NCBI GenBank assembly: GCA_024364735.1
Contig: JAGFNQ010000193.1
Span: 235,293-299,292 of the forward strand
Length of the DNA stretch: 64,000 bases
Direction: 5' to 3'
Origin: Boesenbergia rotunda
Lineage: Eukaryota > Streptophyta > Magnoliopsida > Zingiberales > Zingiberaceae
Part shown: one piece after another, positions 33,301 through 43,131 of the stretch
How positions within the stretch are numbered: the first letter of the stretch is position 1
How the letters are laid out: the number at the start of each line of letters is the position of its first letter
Program-made: the position numbers and the translations under genes
The notes under the pieces: model-generated
What the model saw: only the letters and a program-made list of their open reading frames with translations
What the model was told of the DNA's origin: nothing
The model's database searches: none

Positions 33301-33770
33301 AATAAGGATTGTAAGATGGTAGTCTGGATGGTCGTCAGAGTTAATTTGAAAGAGTGTGACTATATCACTAGAATAAAAAAATTAAAGACTCCTTCAAATT
33401 CAATTATTGTTGGCATATGATGTATTTTCCAATACATCAGAACACAAAAGGTACAACAAAAAACACAAAATTATATAAGAATTAGTAGAAATATAAATTA
33501 AAAGACAAGTAAAAAGATAAAGGATAAGTTACCAAATTTGAGCAAACAACAACAATTTGCTTCTCCAAGACTGGGCCAGCAAACATCACCAATATCTGAC
33601 ATTTCCAAAACTTACATACAAATTTAACATCTCATATAAGATTACTTGCAGCTATAGTTTCCTCATGAACCTAACCTTCAACAATATAAAAACTCATAAT
33701 TCATCTTATCATTTCAGAGAGGCCTACAATAATTAATGTGTTATACATCAAAAATGAGTTTGTTCATGGG
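30355..33770. other. About 3.4 kb without recognisable genes
   Basis: The stretch is AT-rich. It would hold the upstream ACCase exons if the gene were complete, but no biotin-carboxylase motifs were recognised by eye. Four minus-strand pieces look exon-like with nearby AG/GT signals: about 30526-30565 (QFEDIDMKKGLIEAEG), 31560-31600 (VLQKIIDDSFHFEK), 31748-31792 (LLAFFEDKIENLQDQ) and 32050-32135 (MSLEEIEGRLRSCVKVE). I could not assign them. A 25-bp phrase ACACATACGCTAATGTCAAG repeats at 32632 and 32837. Confidence 0.4.
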
Positions 33771-33872
33771 CCTGGTCCCACTTCAGAAATTTATTCTTTG
33801 AAACAGAAAGCAGGGTGTCGCCTGCAAGGTAAAAGACAGGAGGGCGTCAGCACGTACCTAATAAGCATTATA

Positions 33873-34616
33873 TCAAGGGTAAAGCAACTCACGCAGGTCG
33901 GAGCGGAGGGAGGTGATCTTCGGACTAATCTCCGCCCGGTAAAGGAGCTCCTCGCACTGCACCAGCTGGAGCCCATGGAATTCCATCCCAGCCAGGATAC
34001 TCTTGGCCCGTTGATATCCCTCATCTTGTTGGAAATCACCCAGGTCGGGGGTTGGAGGCAAGTTATCTAGCTAATGGATATCACTGAAAAGATGCTCGGG
34101 AAGCCGGATGTAGAAAAACCTCTCCTTCCACCCCTTGTGAGAGGAAGGAAGACCTCCCAAAAACCTATGACCGCCACGAGCGGTGAAGCCAAATGCCCCA
34201 TGGGTCCCGACAGGAGCAAGAAAGAAATGGAAGAATCGCGAGGTTAGAGGAATGTCGAAAAGTTTGTAAAGAACTAGAGCCCCGCTCATCTGAGCGAAAG
34301 CATTTGGGGCCAGTTGGTGGAGTGGGATGTGGAAATAATGGGCAACATTCATGAAGTAAGAAGGGATAGGAAAGCGTAGCCCTAACTCCATTTGCCCTAG
34401 GAAGAAGGTGTAAAAATTCTCATCGGTGGTGACTGGTCGTTGATCGGCTGCAGGGACCCTCACCTCCCAATCAGCCGAGATGCCATATTTTTGACAAGCG
34501 GCTTGGAGGGAGTCTGACTTCACCTTGGAAGAGATAGTCTCGTACCACTCAGAATGAAACCCTAATTCCCCTAAAGAGCATTCATCCGATCCTGAATACT
34601 TCTTCACCTTTCCCAT
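33873..34616 (-). pseudogene. Antisense ORF of a Tat-like gypsy element (putative gypsy-type domain)
   Basis: I start at the ATG at 34614-34616 (MGKVKKYSGSDECSLGELGF). The upstream extension to 34685 uses TTG. Residues about 60-150 read LGQMELGLRFPIPSYFMNVA, HQLAPNAFAQMSGALVLYKL and FTARGGHRFLGGLPSSHKGW-KERFFYI, the pattern of the plant 'putative gypsy type transposon' domain family. One in-frame TAG at about 34071-34073 follows residue 181. The same frame continues with LGDFQQDEGYQRAKSILAGM to LRSDLRELLYP at about 33873. The following LTR points the opposite way, as for extra antisense ORFs known from plant Tat elements. Function is unknown. Confidence 0.68.
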
Positions 34617-35162
34617 TGGACACGAGACGAAGAAAAAGGGGCTCGTATAACAAAGGAGAGGGTACGCCCGCCGGGAGAACGCCAAGGAGAAGGGCGAGTA
34701 GAGGAGGAAAACTCAGGACGGTAGCTAGGGTAAGGCTACCGTAACGAGCCGTCACCCCCACTTTTATAGGAAAGCAACACCTACCCCGAGGCAACCAAAA
34801 GCCAGCATGTCGAGGATCGACCAGTTATCATTTTCGTCGCTTCGTATGGCTCACAGTGCGCCGAAAAGCGAGGAAAAAAGACGCGTGACCCTGTCACATA
34901 CGCTGGGTACCCAGGGTATTTCAGATGCCATAAAACTCGAGGGAGTCAGGGGACACATTCAAAAAAGCAGCCCGGGTCAAGAGACTCAGGGAATATGTCC
35001 AAAAACCCTAATGTAAAAAAAAGAGAGAGGATAACAGGCTCCCAAGATTATGGCATAGAAGGGTGCAAAGACCTAAGATCCAGGTGAGTTCAACTTCTTC
35101 ATCCCGGCACTAGTTTGATCAGTCAGCCACACTTCCTTCGATCAGACTTGAGGGAAGGGACT
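34617..35162 (+). other. Spacer and purine tract before Tat-like LTR
   Basis: This GC-richer stretch sits between the antisense ORF and the LTR. It ends in a purine-rich tract, GAGGGAAGGGACT, just before TGTGATGGGG at 35163. ORFs at 34582-34794 (minus) and 34807-35016 (plus) have no recognisable domain. Confidence 0.55.
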
Positions 35163-35802
35163 TGTGATGGGGCTGGGTGGTCCAGGCCCGACACGAAGGA
35201 TGAAGAAGTAAGGACACAATATGACTTTCCCTCCCGAGCCCCCGGGACCTCCTCTCCGTGACACACTCGGGAAGGTCAGTCCGAAGGCCCGTCGAGTAAG
35301 TTTCCTGGCAAGCGATACCCCCGAGTTCCCCTCGGGAAGCAGGTTCCTAGCAACGACCGAACTTGGATATTAATCAGGAAAAAGTCCGCACGCCCCTCCC
35401 ACAAAAATGGCCCCACGGGGGGAGAGGAGGGTAACGGTGCCGACGGTTTCAAGAGTTATCCCCTCATCACTGAAAGCAGGGGGTGTGGCCCAAATATCGG
35501 AGTTGTGGCGCCGAAAAAGGGGCGCACGACTAATCTGCCGAGGCATGTATTAAAGGTAGACCAACCCCTCCGGTAAGGGGGGTTACAATCACTTATCTCA
35601 GCATACTGCCTTTCTTTTTCGTTACCAATCGAACAATCTACTGACTTGAGCGTCGGAGTGGACTCCGCCGGACCCCTGCCGGCGTGTCCCCCTAACGCTT
35701 GTGTTACTCTCGCAGGACCTCTCCAAGTTCCTCAGCGACGTAGTCTCCCTGCCGGGGCAGAGCCTCAGTGACTGGTCATCGCCGACGACTCCTTCCGGAA
35801 CA
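35163..35802 (+). repeat. 3' LTR of Tat-like gypsy element
   Basis: The 640-bp GC-rich LTR starts TGTGATGGGG and ends CGGAACA. It contains the phrase TGACTTGAGCGTCGGAGTGG and then CTCGCAGG, typical of the transcribed part of plant Tat/Ogre-type LTRs. It is fused directly to copia RT sequence (YVDV) at 35803. No matching 5-bp duplication is seen on the left, so the element is truncated on its 5' side. Confidence 0.72.
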
Positions 35803-36600
35803 TCGGTTATTAGGATGACATCCACATAGATAAGAAAAAATATCATTGATCCATCATTATATTTGTGGAATAGAGACGTGTCTGTCTTTATTCCAGAAAA
35901 TCCTTGAACTTATAACCAATTATATAATCGATGAAATCTTACATGAGGAGCTTGTTAAAGGCCATATAAGGATTTCTTGAGTTGACAAACATGAGAAGAA
36001 AATTGTGGATGAATGAACCCAAGTGGTTGTTCTATAAATATAGTTTCCTCAAGATGACCAAGAAGAAATGCATTAGAAATGTGTAATTGTTATACAAGCC
36101 AATTAGAACTAACAGCTATAGATAATAATAGTCTGACAGATGTAACTTAGAAGACCGGGTAAAAAGTATCATTGATGTCAATACCTAGTTGTTGACTAAA
36201 TCTTTTGGCTATAAGTCAAGCTTTATGCCGTTCAAGAGAACAGTCAGCTCGATGCTTAAAACATAATACCCATTTAGAGCCGACAACATTCATTGAGGGA
36301 GTGCGCAAAACTAGGCTTCATGTTCTATTCTGTAGCCATTCAACTATACCAATTTGGATCCTTGTTCGCTTGTGTAAAACAAGTTAGTTCAATAGATTTT
36401 GAAGAAACCACTAGAGCTCGTGGATGGGGATGTCAAGTTGTCATTAGTCGACATCGTGCCTATATGCCACTTAAGGAAAGCATGCGACGAGGATCATTAT
36501 CATCTGAATCACTTGTTGATGGTGATGAGAGAGTAAGCTGACATGGTAATTTTGATGATGGACTTATATTATCTAAGGATCCTGAGCTAGAGAGCATATT
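35803..36600 (-). pseudogene. Reverse transcriptase N-terminal half of copia G
   Basis: The minus strand reads SKWVLCFKHRADCSLERHKA, then a DVSNAFLHGDLEE-like block (ISNAFLLGHLEETIFIEQPL), HVCQLKKSLYGL with a stop, NWL...GFSGIKTDTSLFHKYN, and FFLIYVDVILIT. These are Ale/Retrofit-type copia RT blocks. The catalytic YVDD has become YVDV, and the RT is cut off right there by the Tat-like LTR. Frameshifts and stops are present. Confidence 0.75.
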
Positions 36601-36746
36601 ATCTTATATTGGCGAGGCTTCTAAGATTGGAGCAATAACTTGAGGTGATTCCGATGGTATAGGGGAGTTATCAGAGAGCTTCGGAGCATGACCTAGGATG
36701 CCATGAGTTCCGACAATATTAGGCGAAATCAAAGAGATTGAGGAGA

Positions 36747-37202
36747 CTATTGAAAAAGGGAATAGAGATTCATCAAAATAACATGTCGAGAAGTATATAT
36801 CCATCCAGTTGGTATATGTAAGCAACGATACTCATGATGCATATTACTATAACCAAGGAAAACATAAATTAATGAACAAGAGTCAAGTTTGTGTTTAGAG
36901 TAGGGGTGTAACCATGGATAATATGCGCAACCAAAGATTCGAAGAAATGTGTAGTTAGTACTTTGATTATAATGTTTTTCTAGAGGACACATATGATTGT
37001 GCAATGAGGTAGGAAGTCGATTTATAAGATATACCACAGTACAAATAACTTCATCCCAAAATTTACTTGGAACCAATGCATGATGAAGAAGAGTTAAGGC
37101 AGTTTTAATTATATGTCTATGTTTTCTCTGGAATGTGAGGGCAAGAGACTCAATGATCAATCCCACAAAAGACAAGATAACGATGAAGAGTTTGATATTC
37201 AC
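36747..37202 (-). pseudogene. Integrase C-terminal part of copia G
   Basis: The open stretch reads FQRKHRHIIKTALTLLHHAL, VPSKFWDEVICTVVYLINRL, FLRIFGCAYYPWLHPYSKHK and CLHIPTGWIYTSRHVILMN. These are the conserved blocks after the integrase glutamate in Ale/Retrofit-type copia. The catalytic glutamate (normally AERKHRH) is replaced here by FQRKHRH. Confidence 0.8.
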
Positions 37203-37389
37203 CTCCCTAATCAGAATGGAGAGAGTATTTTACAATTAAAATATATTTTAACTTATTTTTGAAAATGACAGAATATGTCTAATAAATCAGATTTCCTTTT
37301 CATAGGATAAAGTCAAGTATATTTACTAAAATGATCAATGAAGGTAACATAATATAGGAAACCTCTATTAGACAGGATAGGTGCAAGGT
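37018..37389 (+). repeat. 372-bp direct duplication, left copy
   Basis: This copia integrase segment recurs at 38136-38507 with a constant offset of 1118 bp and only a few substitutions (for example near 37086 and 37303). The two copies flank the gypsy fragment at 37390-38102 like a very long target duplication. Confidence 0.9.
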
Positions 37390-38102
37390 GATGGAGACAA
37401 AGGACGTGAACAAGTTGCCCAACAAGCTAACGATATGGATCATGCTCAACCCACTTTAGAAGATGTTGATGATCCATTATGCATCAAAGGGGACCCAATT
37501 ACAAGGGCTAAGGCTAAAAAGATGAAAGAAGCACTTTATGTGCTAATTGAAGATGTGAAAGCCAAAGCGACCATTGAAGAAGGTTTGACTAAGAGCAAGT
37601 CTTACGGCTTAGTCAACCTAATTCAAGCCTTAGATGAGCTTAACTAGTATCCTTAGTCTCTTGTCTATGTAAGAAGGATATGTTAATTTTGTGGGATCAA
37701 TTTAGACCCAATTTCTAGCTTTATTTGGGTTGTAATGGTGCCAAGAGCTCAATAGGCCTATGTAGTCTATATAGGCCTCTACTAAATGGGCTTCCTTTTG
37801 GCCTTTTAGGGTTTTTAGGTCACCCTATAGCTATAAATATATGTGGTGGCGGCCACAACATATAACTTTTGGCTTATTCAATCTACTACATGGTGAGGCT
37901 CTCACTTGTTGGTTCTTCATTGAACTAGAACTTATCAAGGCATCCCCTTGTGGCGTTCAAGACTTATCAACCTCCATCCCAAGGTTGTGGCGTCTATCTT
38001 CTTCTTCCTCTATACCAAGGTTCGTGCTTCCTAAGCATTGGGTTGAGCATGATCCATATCGTTAGCTTGTTGGGCAACTTGTTCACGTCCTTTGTCTCCA
38101 TC
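37390..38102 (+). mobile_element. Gypsy pol-tail + LTR fragment with 64-bp inverted ends
   Basis: It starts GATGGAGACAAAGGACG and encodes the gypsy pol tail QQANDMDHAQPTLEDVDDPL, then DPITRAKAKKMKEALYVLI to LIQALDELN at 37647. A purine-rich AAGAAGGATA precedes an LTR at about 37681-38037. The segment 38039-38102 is the perfect reverse complement of 37390-37453. The switch occurs at TTGGGT, which is where the primer site starts in the sister fragment at 24218. This looks like template switching or self-integration during reverse transcription. Confidence 0.8.
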
Positions 38103-38135
38103 AATTTAGACAATTAAAATATAGGAGTTTGATAA

Positions 38136-38507
38136 CGATTTATAAGATATACCACAGTACAAATAACTTCATCCCAAAATTTACTTGGAACCAATGCATG
38201 ATGAAGAAAAGTTAAGGCAGTTTTAATTATATGTCTATGTTTTCTCTGGAATGTGAGGGCAAGAGACTCAATGATCAATCCCACAAAAGACAAGATAACG
38301 ATGAAGAGTTTGATATTCACCTCCCTAATCAGAATGGAGAGAGTATTTTACAATTAAAATATATTTTAACTTATTTTTGAAAATGACAGAATATGTCTAA
38401 TAAATCAGATTTCCTTTTCATAAGATAAAGTCAAGTATATTTACTAAAATGATCAATGAAGGTAACATAATATAGGAAACCTCTATTAGACAGGATAGGT
38501 GCAAGGT
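38136..38507 (+). repeat. 372-bp direct duplication, right copy
   Basis: This is the second copy of 37018-37389. It is preceded by 33 bp (38103-38135) of filler unrelated to the left flank except for an ACAATTAAAATATA phrase also found at about 37231. Copia G continues to the right of it. Confidence 0.9.
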
Positions 38508-39250
38508 CCCAAACTTCAGAATGAATTATTTCAAGTGAAAAATTAGAAACACGGTCGAATGAAGAGAAAGATAACTTATGACTTTTAGATTCCACACAGA
38601 CCTTCATGAAGGAGATGGAGAGGAAGTAAACGAAGTAGGTAAACCATAGCGATTTATGATATACTGAACAATACGAAGGGAAGGATGACCAAGTCGACCA
38701 TATCAAGCTGGTTTATTTGTATGTTCACCAACATAAGCTTTGATTGAAGAACTTTGAAGATAATAGAGGTCATTTTTCATTCTTCCATGAAATATAGTAG
38801 TATTTATTTTTCTATCTTTTATAAGATAATGATTATGATGAAATTTAAAAAAGACATTGTTACAAGGAATAACTAACTTGTGGCGAGCAAATTTTTAGTA
38901 ATAGATGGCATGAAAGATGTTGTACATATGGAAAGTACAATTGGATAAATGAATATATGTGTTTCAAAGATTAGCAATTTGCAAACGTGAGCCATTGCCT
39001 ACCTGTAATGTATCTAAACCATGGTATGACATTGTTTTTATAAGGATATTATAGTCTGATGTGATATGATGAGTTGCTTCAGCGTCAATATATCATTCAG
39101 CAAAAGAAGACTTTGGTGGTTTACTAAGAGTTTGTATAGACGAGAGTACTTTAGGATATGTACGTGAAATAGTTTATTTTCTTTCGTTTAGGGCATTGAG
39201 TAGCAATATGCTTAACTCTGAGAAAAATTTGATATCTTCTTCGAGTATTT
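38508..39250 (-). pseudogene. Integrase N-terminal and gag end of copia G
   Basis: The minus strand reads ESKSHKLSFSSFDRVSNFSL, EIIHSEVWDLAPILSNRGFL and YYVTFIDHFSKYT, the copia integrase start. The first catalytic aspartate (HSD) is changed to glutamate (HSE). Further right, the pre-integrase text is decayed. At about 39180-39210 KHIATQCPKR is the end of a zinc knuckle. Confidence 0.7.
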
Positions 39251-39617
39251 GACATTAAAAAAAAAGCAAAAAGGAGAAAGAGAAAAGAGAGAAGGAAGGG
39301 ATTTGGGAAAGAAAAAAGAGAGGTGGGAAAGAAATTAACAAAAGAGCGATTTGAAAAGAAAGAAAAAAGGAGAGAATATGACTTAGTTGGGCGAGAAAAT
39401 AAATCAGAAAAGAGGATATCTTAATCCGGTGAGAAAAACAAAGAGAGGATCACCGCTTTAGTAGCCGCTAGCCTTTTCTTTCGAGCAGCAACCGTGATAG
39501 TACGACTGGTGAAGGAGGATGGCCGTTTGGGATGTCGGCATCGCATGAAGAAGAAGAAAAACGTCTATGAAAAAGAGACGACACGTGATATAAGAAGAGC
39601 TATGACTTTAATACCAT

Positions 39618-39906
39618 CTTAAAAAGGAAGGAATAGGAAGAGAGCAACAAGAATAATAGCAATGATAAATCTTATTATCCATTCATGTTTATCTCTAAGA
39701 ACAATATCATATATATAGGATATAAAAGTACTTGGTCAATTGACCTATTAATAGAATTATTCTAATAATTATAACAAAATTATTCTAATAGTTATAATAG
39801 AATTATTCTAATAGTTATAATAGAATTATTCTAATACTTTTTAATTTGATTTGATCCGATAACTTGATATGATCATTCCAATTATATTGAATTAATCTCT
39901 TTTACA
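39618..39906 (-). repeat. Probable 5' LTR of copia G
   Basis: A short LTR of about 290 bp is inferred between a decayed primer site (minus strand TGGTATTAAAGTCAT near 39595-39615) and TACA at 39906. It holds four units of a 27-28-bp AT-rich repeat (AATTATTCTAATAGTTATAA) at about 39753-39838. The boundaries are less certain than for the other LTRs. Confidence 0.55.
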
Positions 39907-41134
39907 GAGGAGTTTGCAAGTAATCAAATACAAAATTGTCCAAGTAACATTTCTCGGGTTGGAACTACGATACTTAGGCTTCGTTTCTAAGTGCCTAGCC
40001 AGGTGTATTCATGCTTCCTTCCCTATGTGGTCGAGGGTACAATCTTCGGATATCACAATTCCCTCCTCCAAATTTGAATGAGAAGCCAAATCGAATTAAG
40101 TCAGAATCAAGAAATTTTTACTTTTGTCTTGCATATGGATTTCATGGTACTTGTGCCACTAGGCCAAAAGAGTGATTCTGGATGTCATACAACTAAAGTG
40201 ACTGCTAGAGGCTGAGTCATATATGTTGGAGAAATTCGAGGCTAGTACTCAAGAATAAGACCACTTTAAGATCCAAATCGTATTTCAAACACTGTCCTCA
40301 AGCCTTTATTTGGTCTATTAATTGTACAACACAAAGACCAAATATCCATTAGGATTAGATAAAGCTAATTGCCTTTACTTGGCACTAAGTAAGACAATTT
40401 AGAAAACAAGGAAAAGAAGAGCAAGAGTGTGTGTTTGTTATCCATCTAACTTAGCGCTTTTATAGACAATCATGATATTGAAATGACCAAAAGTTGTGGC
40501 TTTTCCCAAAAGTTGCAACTTTTCCCAAATGTCACAACTTTTCCCAAAGGTAGCAATTCTTCCTTTGAGTCCTTTCAATTATTTAAAATATCCAACAATA
40601 TAGAGTGCTCAAACTAGAGAGTCGAAAGATGAGGCATTGAGCCATCTCGAAGACTAGGGGTTTGAGTGATTTCACCCTTCCTCCTTAAATGGGTTGAGTA
40701 ATGGACCTGCAAGACAGGTTAGTGATGAATGAAGGAAAGGTGGGTTAGCCCACTGCCTACTTTGGGCCTTAACATGCCTTGTTTGACTTTCAATCGATAA
40801 GTGTCATTCAATTGTTCCTACTAACACCACCACATGTCAAGCCCCGAGACAGAGGAGCCGCTGGTTCAATATATAATCGGACAACATATCCCCTGTAAGA
40901 TGGATTATTTGGAACATTTATACAACACCATGCAATATATAAATGGTCTTAGGCCTCAAATCAAAACAAATAACAGCCAATGCTAGTCGGAACATGAAAA
41001 AAATGCATACATGATATAAATCAAATAAGGACTTACCTGAGTTGCCATCTGGGCAGGCGTGCAACAAAACCACATCGCATAAAGTCCAACATAGGACTCA
41101 AAAGTACAATCCATGTAAAACACCACACGAATAC
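39907..41134. other. Region without recognised coding content
   Basis: No domain is readable on either strand. A run of related 20-22-bp units (GTTGCAACTTTTCCCAAA and variants) lies at about 40493-40560. The phrase GTCAAGCCCCGAGACAGAGG near 40848 and the GC-poor stretch after it look like old LTR-type DNA, but no pair was found. Confidence 0.45.
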
Positions 41135-43116
41135 TGTTAGGATGTATACTAAAAACCTAATTTTTGTATGAACATCTATATTTTGGAATGAGAATCACAT
41201 GATCATTATTTGCATTTTATATTTGATATATACATGCTATTGTCCAATGCTTTACATTGTAGATAACATGGTGTATGGTATCACATAGAATATCATGTTA
41301 TCAGTCCCTTGTCGAGTGTAAGTAGAGGCTCACAACCTAGATGGTTTTGGACAAACCATTGGCATGGTTGTAGTATAATTTGGTATTGGTCTATCTTGAC
41401 CATAGAATTATAGTAGTACACTTTGTGTGTATTGAGCAGGACTGATATAGAGGTGATTCAATTTATACTGACTATATAATTGAATCAGATCTCAAATATT
41501 ATGGTGTACATGCTCTTAATCCCGCTATAATAACGGACACATGTACTTAATATGTATTTCTTTGATTTACTAGTGGGTGAGATTTATTTGTTAAATCGAT
41601 AGGCCCGGTAAGTTGGGAAATAATATTATTTACATGGTGTGCTATTGATTATAAAAGGAAATTGTGTCCTGATGCGTTAGGTTGATGATGTCCCCTTGAG
41701 GAGCTCATAATGCTTATCATGGAAATCCTGTAGGTGGACTTGTCCTACATGATGATAAGGTTGAGTGGTACTACTCATGGAGTTAGATATTAATTAATTA
41801 AATTGTCTGTAATTTAATTAATTAATAGACATTCGATATCTTAAACACGGGGAGAATTTTGTACATATAATAGGTGGAGCCCATATTTAAATATGGGGGT
41901 TGGTGAGGTAATTCAATGGTGATCCTTTAGTGGATTGGATCATCATTAATGGATCGGACTTTGATCCATTAAGTGGCCAAGACCCAACTCCTCCTCATGG
42001 TTCCTATTGTAGCCTATATATATACCTCATGTGTCATGAGACCAAGGTAGACCAAGTAACCCATAACCTAATTCTCTCCCTCACACAATCTCTCTCTCTC
42101 TCCTAGGGTTGGCCGGTGGTTTAGAGGAGAAGGAAGGATGTAGGGCAAGAGGAGAGGAAGAAGTGAATTCATCCTCTTCTCTTCATCTTCTTTTCTCCTT
42201 CCTTAAGTGCTTGGCATCAACTAGTCAAGGAGGGAGAGGGAGTGGCCGGCGGTGATCCAAGGCTTGGTGACCGGCGGCGCAACCAAGAGGAGGGAGATGA
42301 ATGGTTAGGTATTGGGTTTATCCTTCATCTTCTTCTATTTCCCTTCTTTCCTTTGGACGACACTTCCATGAAGGTGGAAGAAGGTCGACGGCACAAAGAG
42401 GATGAAGGGAGGTGGCCGGCGATGCATTCCTTGGCAGGGTGTTGGCCGACGCAAGGAAGTAGGAAGAAGAAGCTAGGGTTAAGGTCTTCTCTCTTCTTTC
42501 TCTTCTTCTTCCTCTTCTTCTTCATCCTTCATTCTCTTTGGTCGGTGCTACATCTTGTGGTGGCCGGTGGTGCAAAGAGCATGGTGTCCGGTGGTGCAAA
42601 GAAGGAGTTTTCTCCCCTTGGTGGCCGGCGGCAATAATGTAGAAGATTAGGGTTTCGACGCAAGGAAGAGGGAAGAAAAAGGAGGCTTTGCTTTGGTCTT
42701 GGTGACTTCGTTTCTTGGAGGATCGTTGCCCACACGATGTCCAAGAAGAGGTTGGGTCATACAATAGAAGATCGCGAGGTAAATGAGAGGTATAACTTCT
42801 TGTTTTGGTTCCTTTGATCTTGTTTATTATCATATGTTTATATTTCATGTTGATAATTATTGTATGTTATTTTATGTCATGGACCCCGATGATAAACACA
42901 AAAACCGGCGATCCATTCATCGTCTATTCCGTGGCTAATCGGTTAGATGAGTTATATTGCTTGAACAACAAGTTTGTTCAAGCAGTCAATCGAATCGGTT
43001 AACACGATGATGAGTCGATTGTTTGGGAATTAGTTCTCCATTCGGATTGGTTTCGATTAATTAAATTTTAATCTGGGGTCATGGAGAGGATTCCCATGCG
43101 GAACTGATACCCAACA
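41135..43116 (+). repeat. Complete 5' LTR of B3
   Basis: It starts TGTTAGGATG and ends TACCCAACA. A TATA box (CCTATATATATACC) sits at about 42012-42024, followed by a pyrimidine tract (TCTCTCTCTCTCTCC) near 42090. The downstream part is rich in GGCCGGCGG and in GAAGAAG/CTTCTTC runs. The 131-codon ORF at 42242-42637 lies inside it and is not conserved in the other copies. Confidence 0.9.
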
Positions 43117-43117
43117 A

Positions 43118-43131
43118 TTGGTATCAGAGCC
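43118..43131 (+). other. Primer-binding site of B3
   Basis: TTGGTATCAGAGCC follows the LTR end and matches the plant initiator methionine tRNA site perfectly. Confidence 0.92.

Larger units (their letters stand above)
35803..39906 (-). mobile_element. Ale-like copia element G, truncated and rearranged
   Basis: From right to left it runs: 5' LTR (about 39618-39906), decayed primer site, a short gag remnant with a zinc-knuckle tail, the integrase N-terminal part, an inserted gypsy fragment with flanking duplication, the integrase C-terminal part, then RT. The order is that of Ty1-copia. The 3' part after YVDV is lost. Gag is far shorter than normal (about 350 bp between primer site and zinc knuckle). 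Confidence 0.72.

Noticed and set aside
34071..34685. A DNA transposon, suggested by the 'transposase' wording of the domain family
   Set aside because: The family name is historical. The context (LTR, purine tract) is that of a gypsy retrotransposon, and no terminal inverted repeats are present.
42242..42637. 131-codon ORF (MAGGDPRLGD...)
   Set aside because: It lies in the B3 LTR downstream of the TATA box. It is low-complexity and not conserved in B1 or B2.
43118..43131. tRNA-like sequences at the TGGTATCAGAGC sites
   Set aside because: They match only the 3' end complement of a tRNA and are primer-binding sites. No cloverleaf is present.
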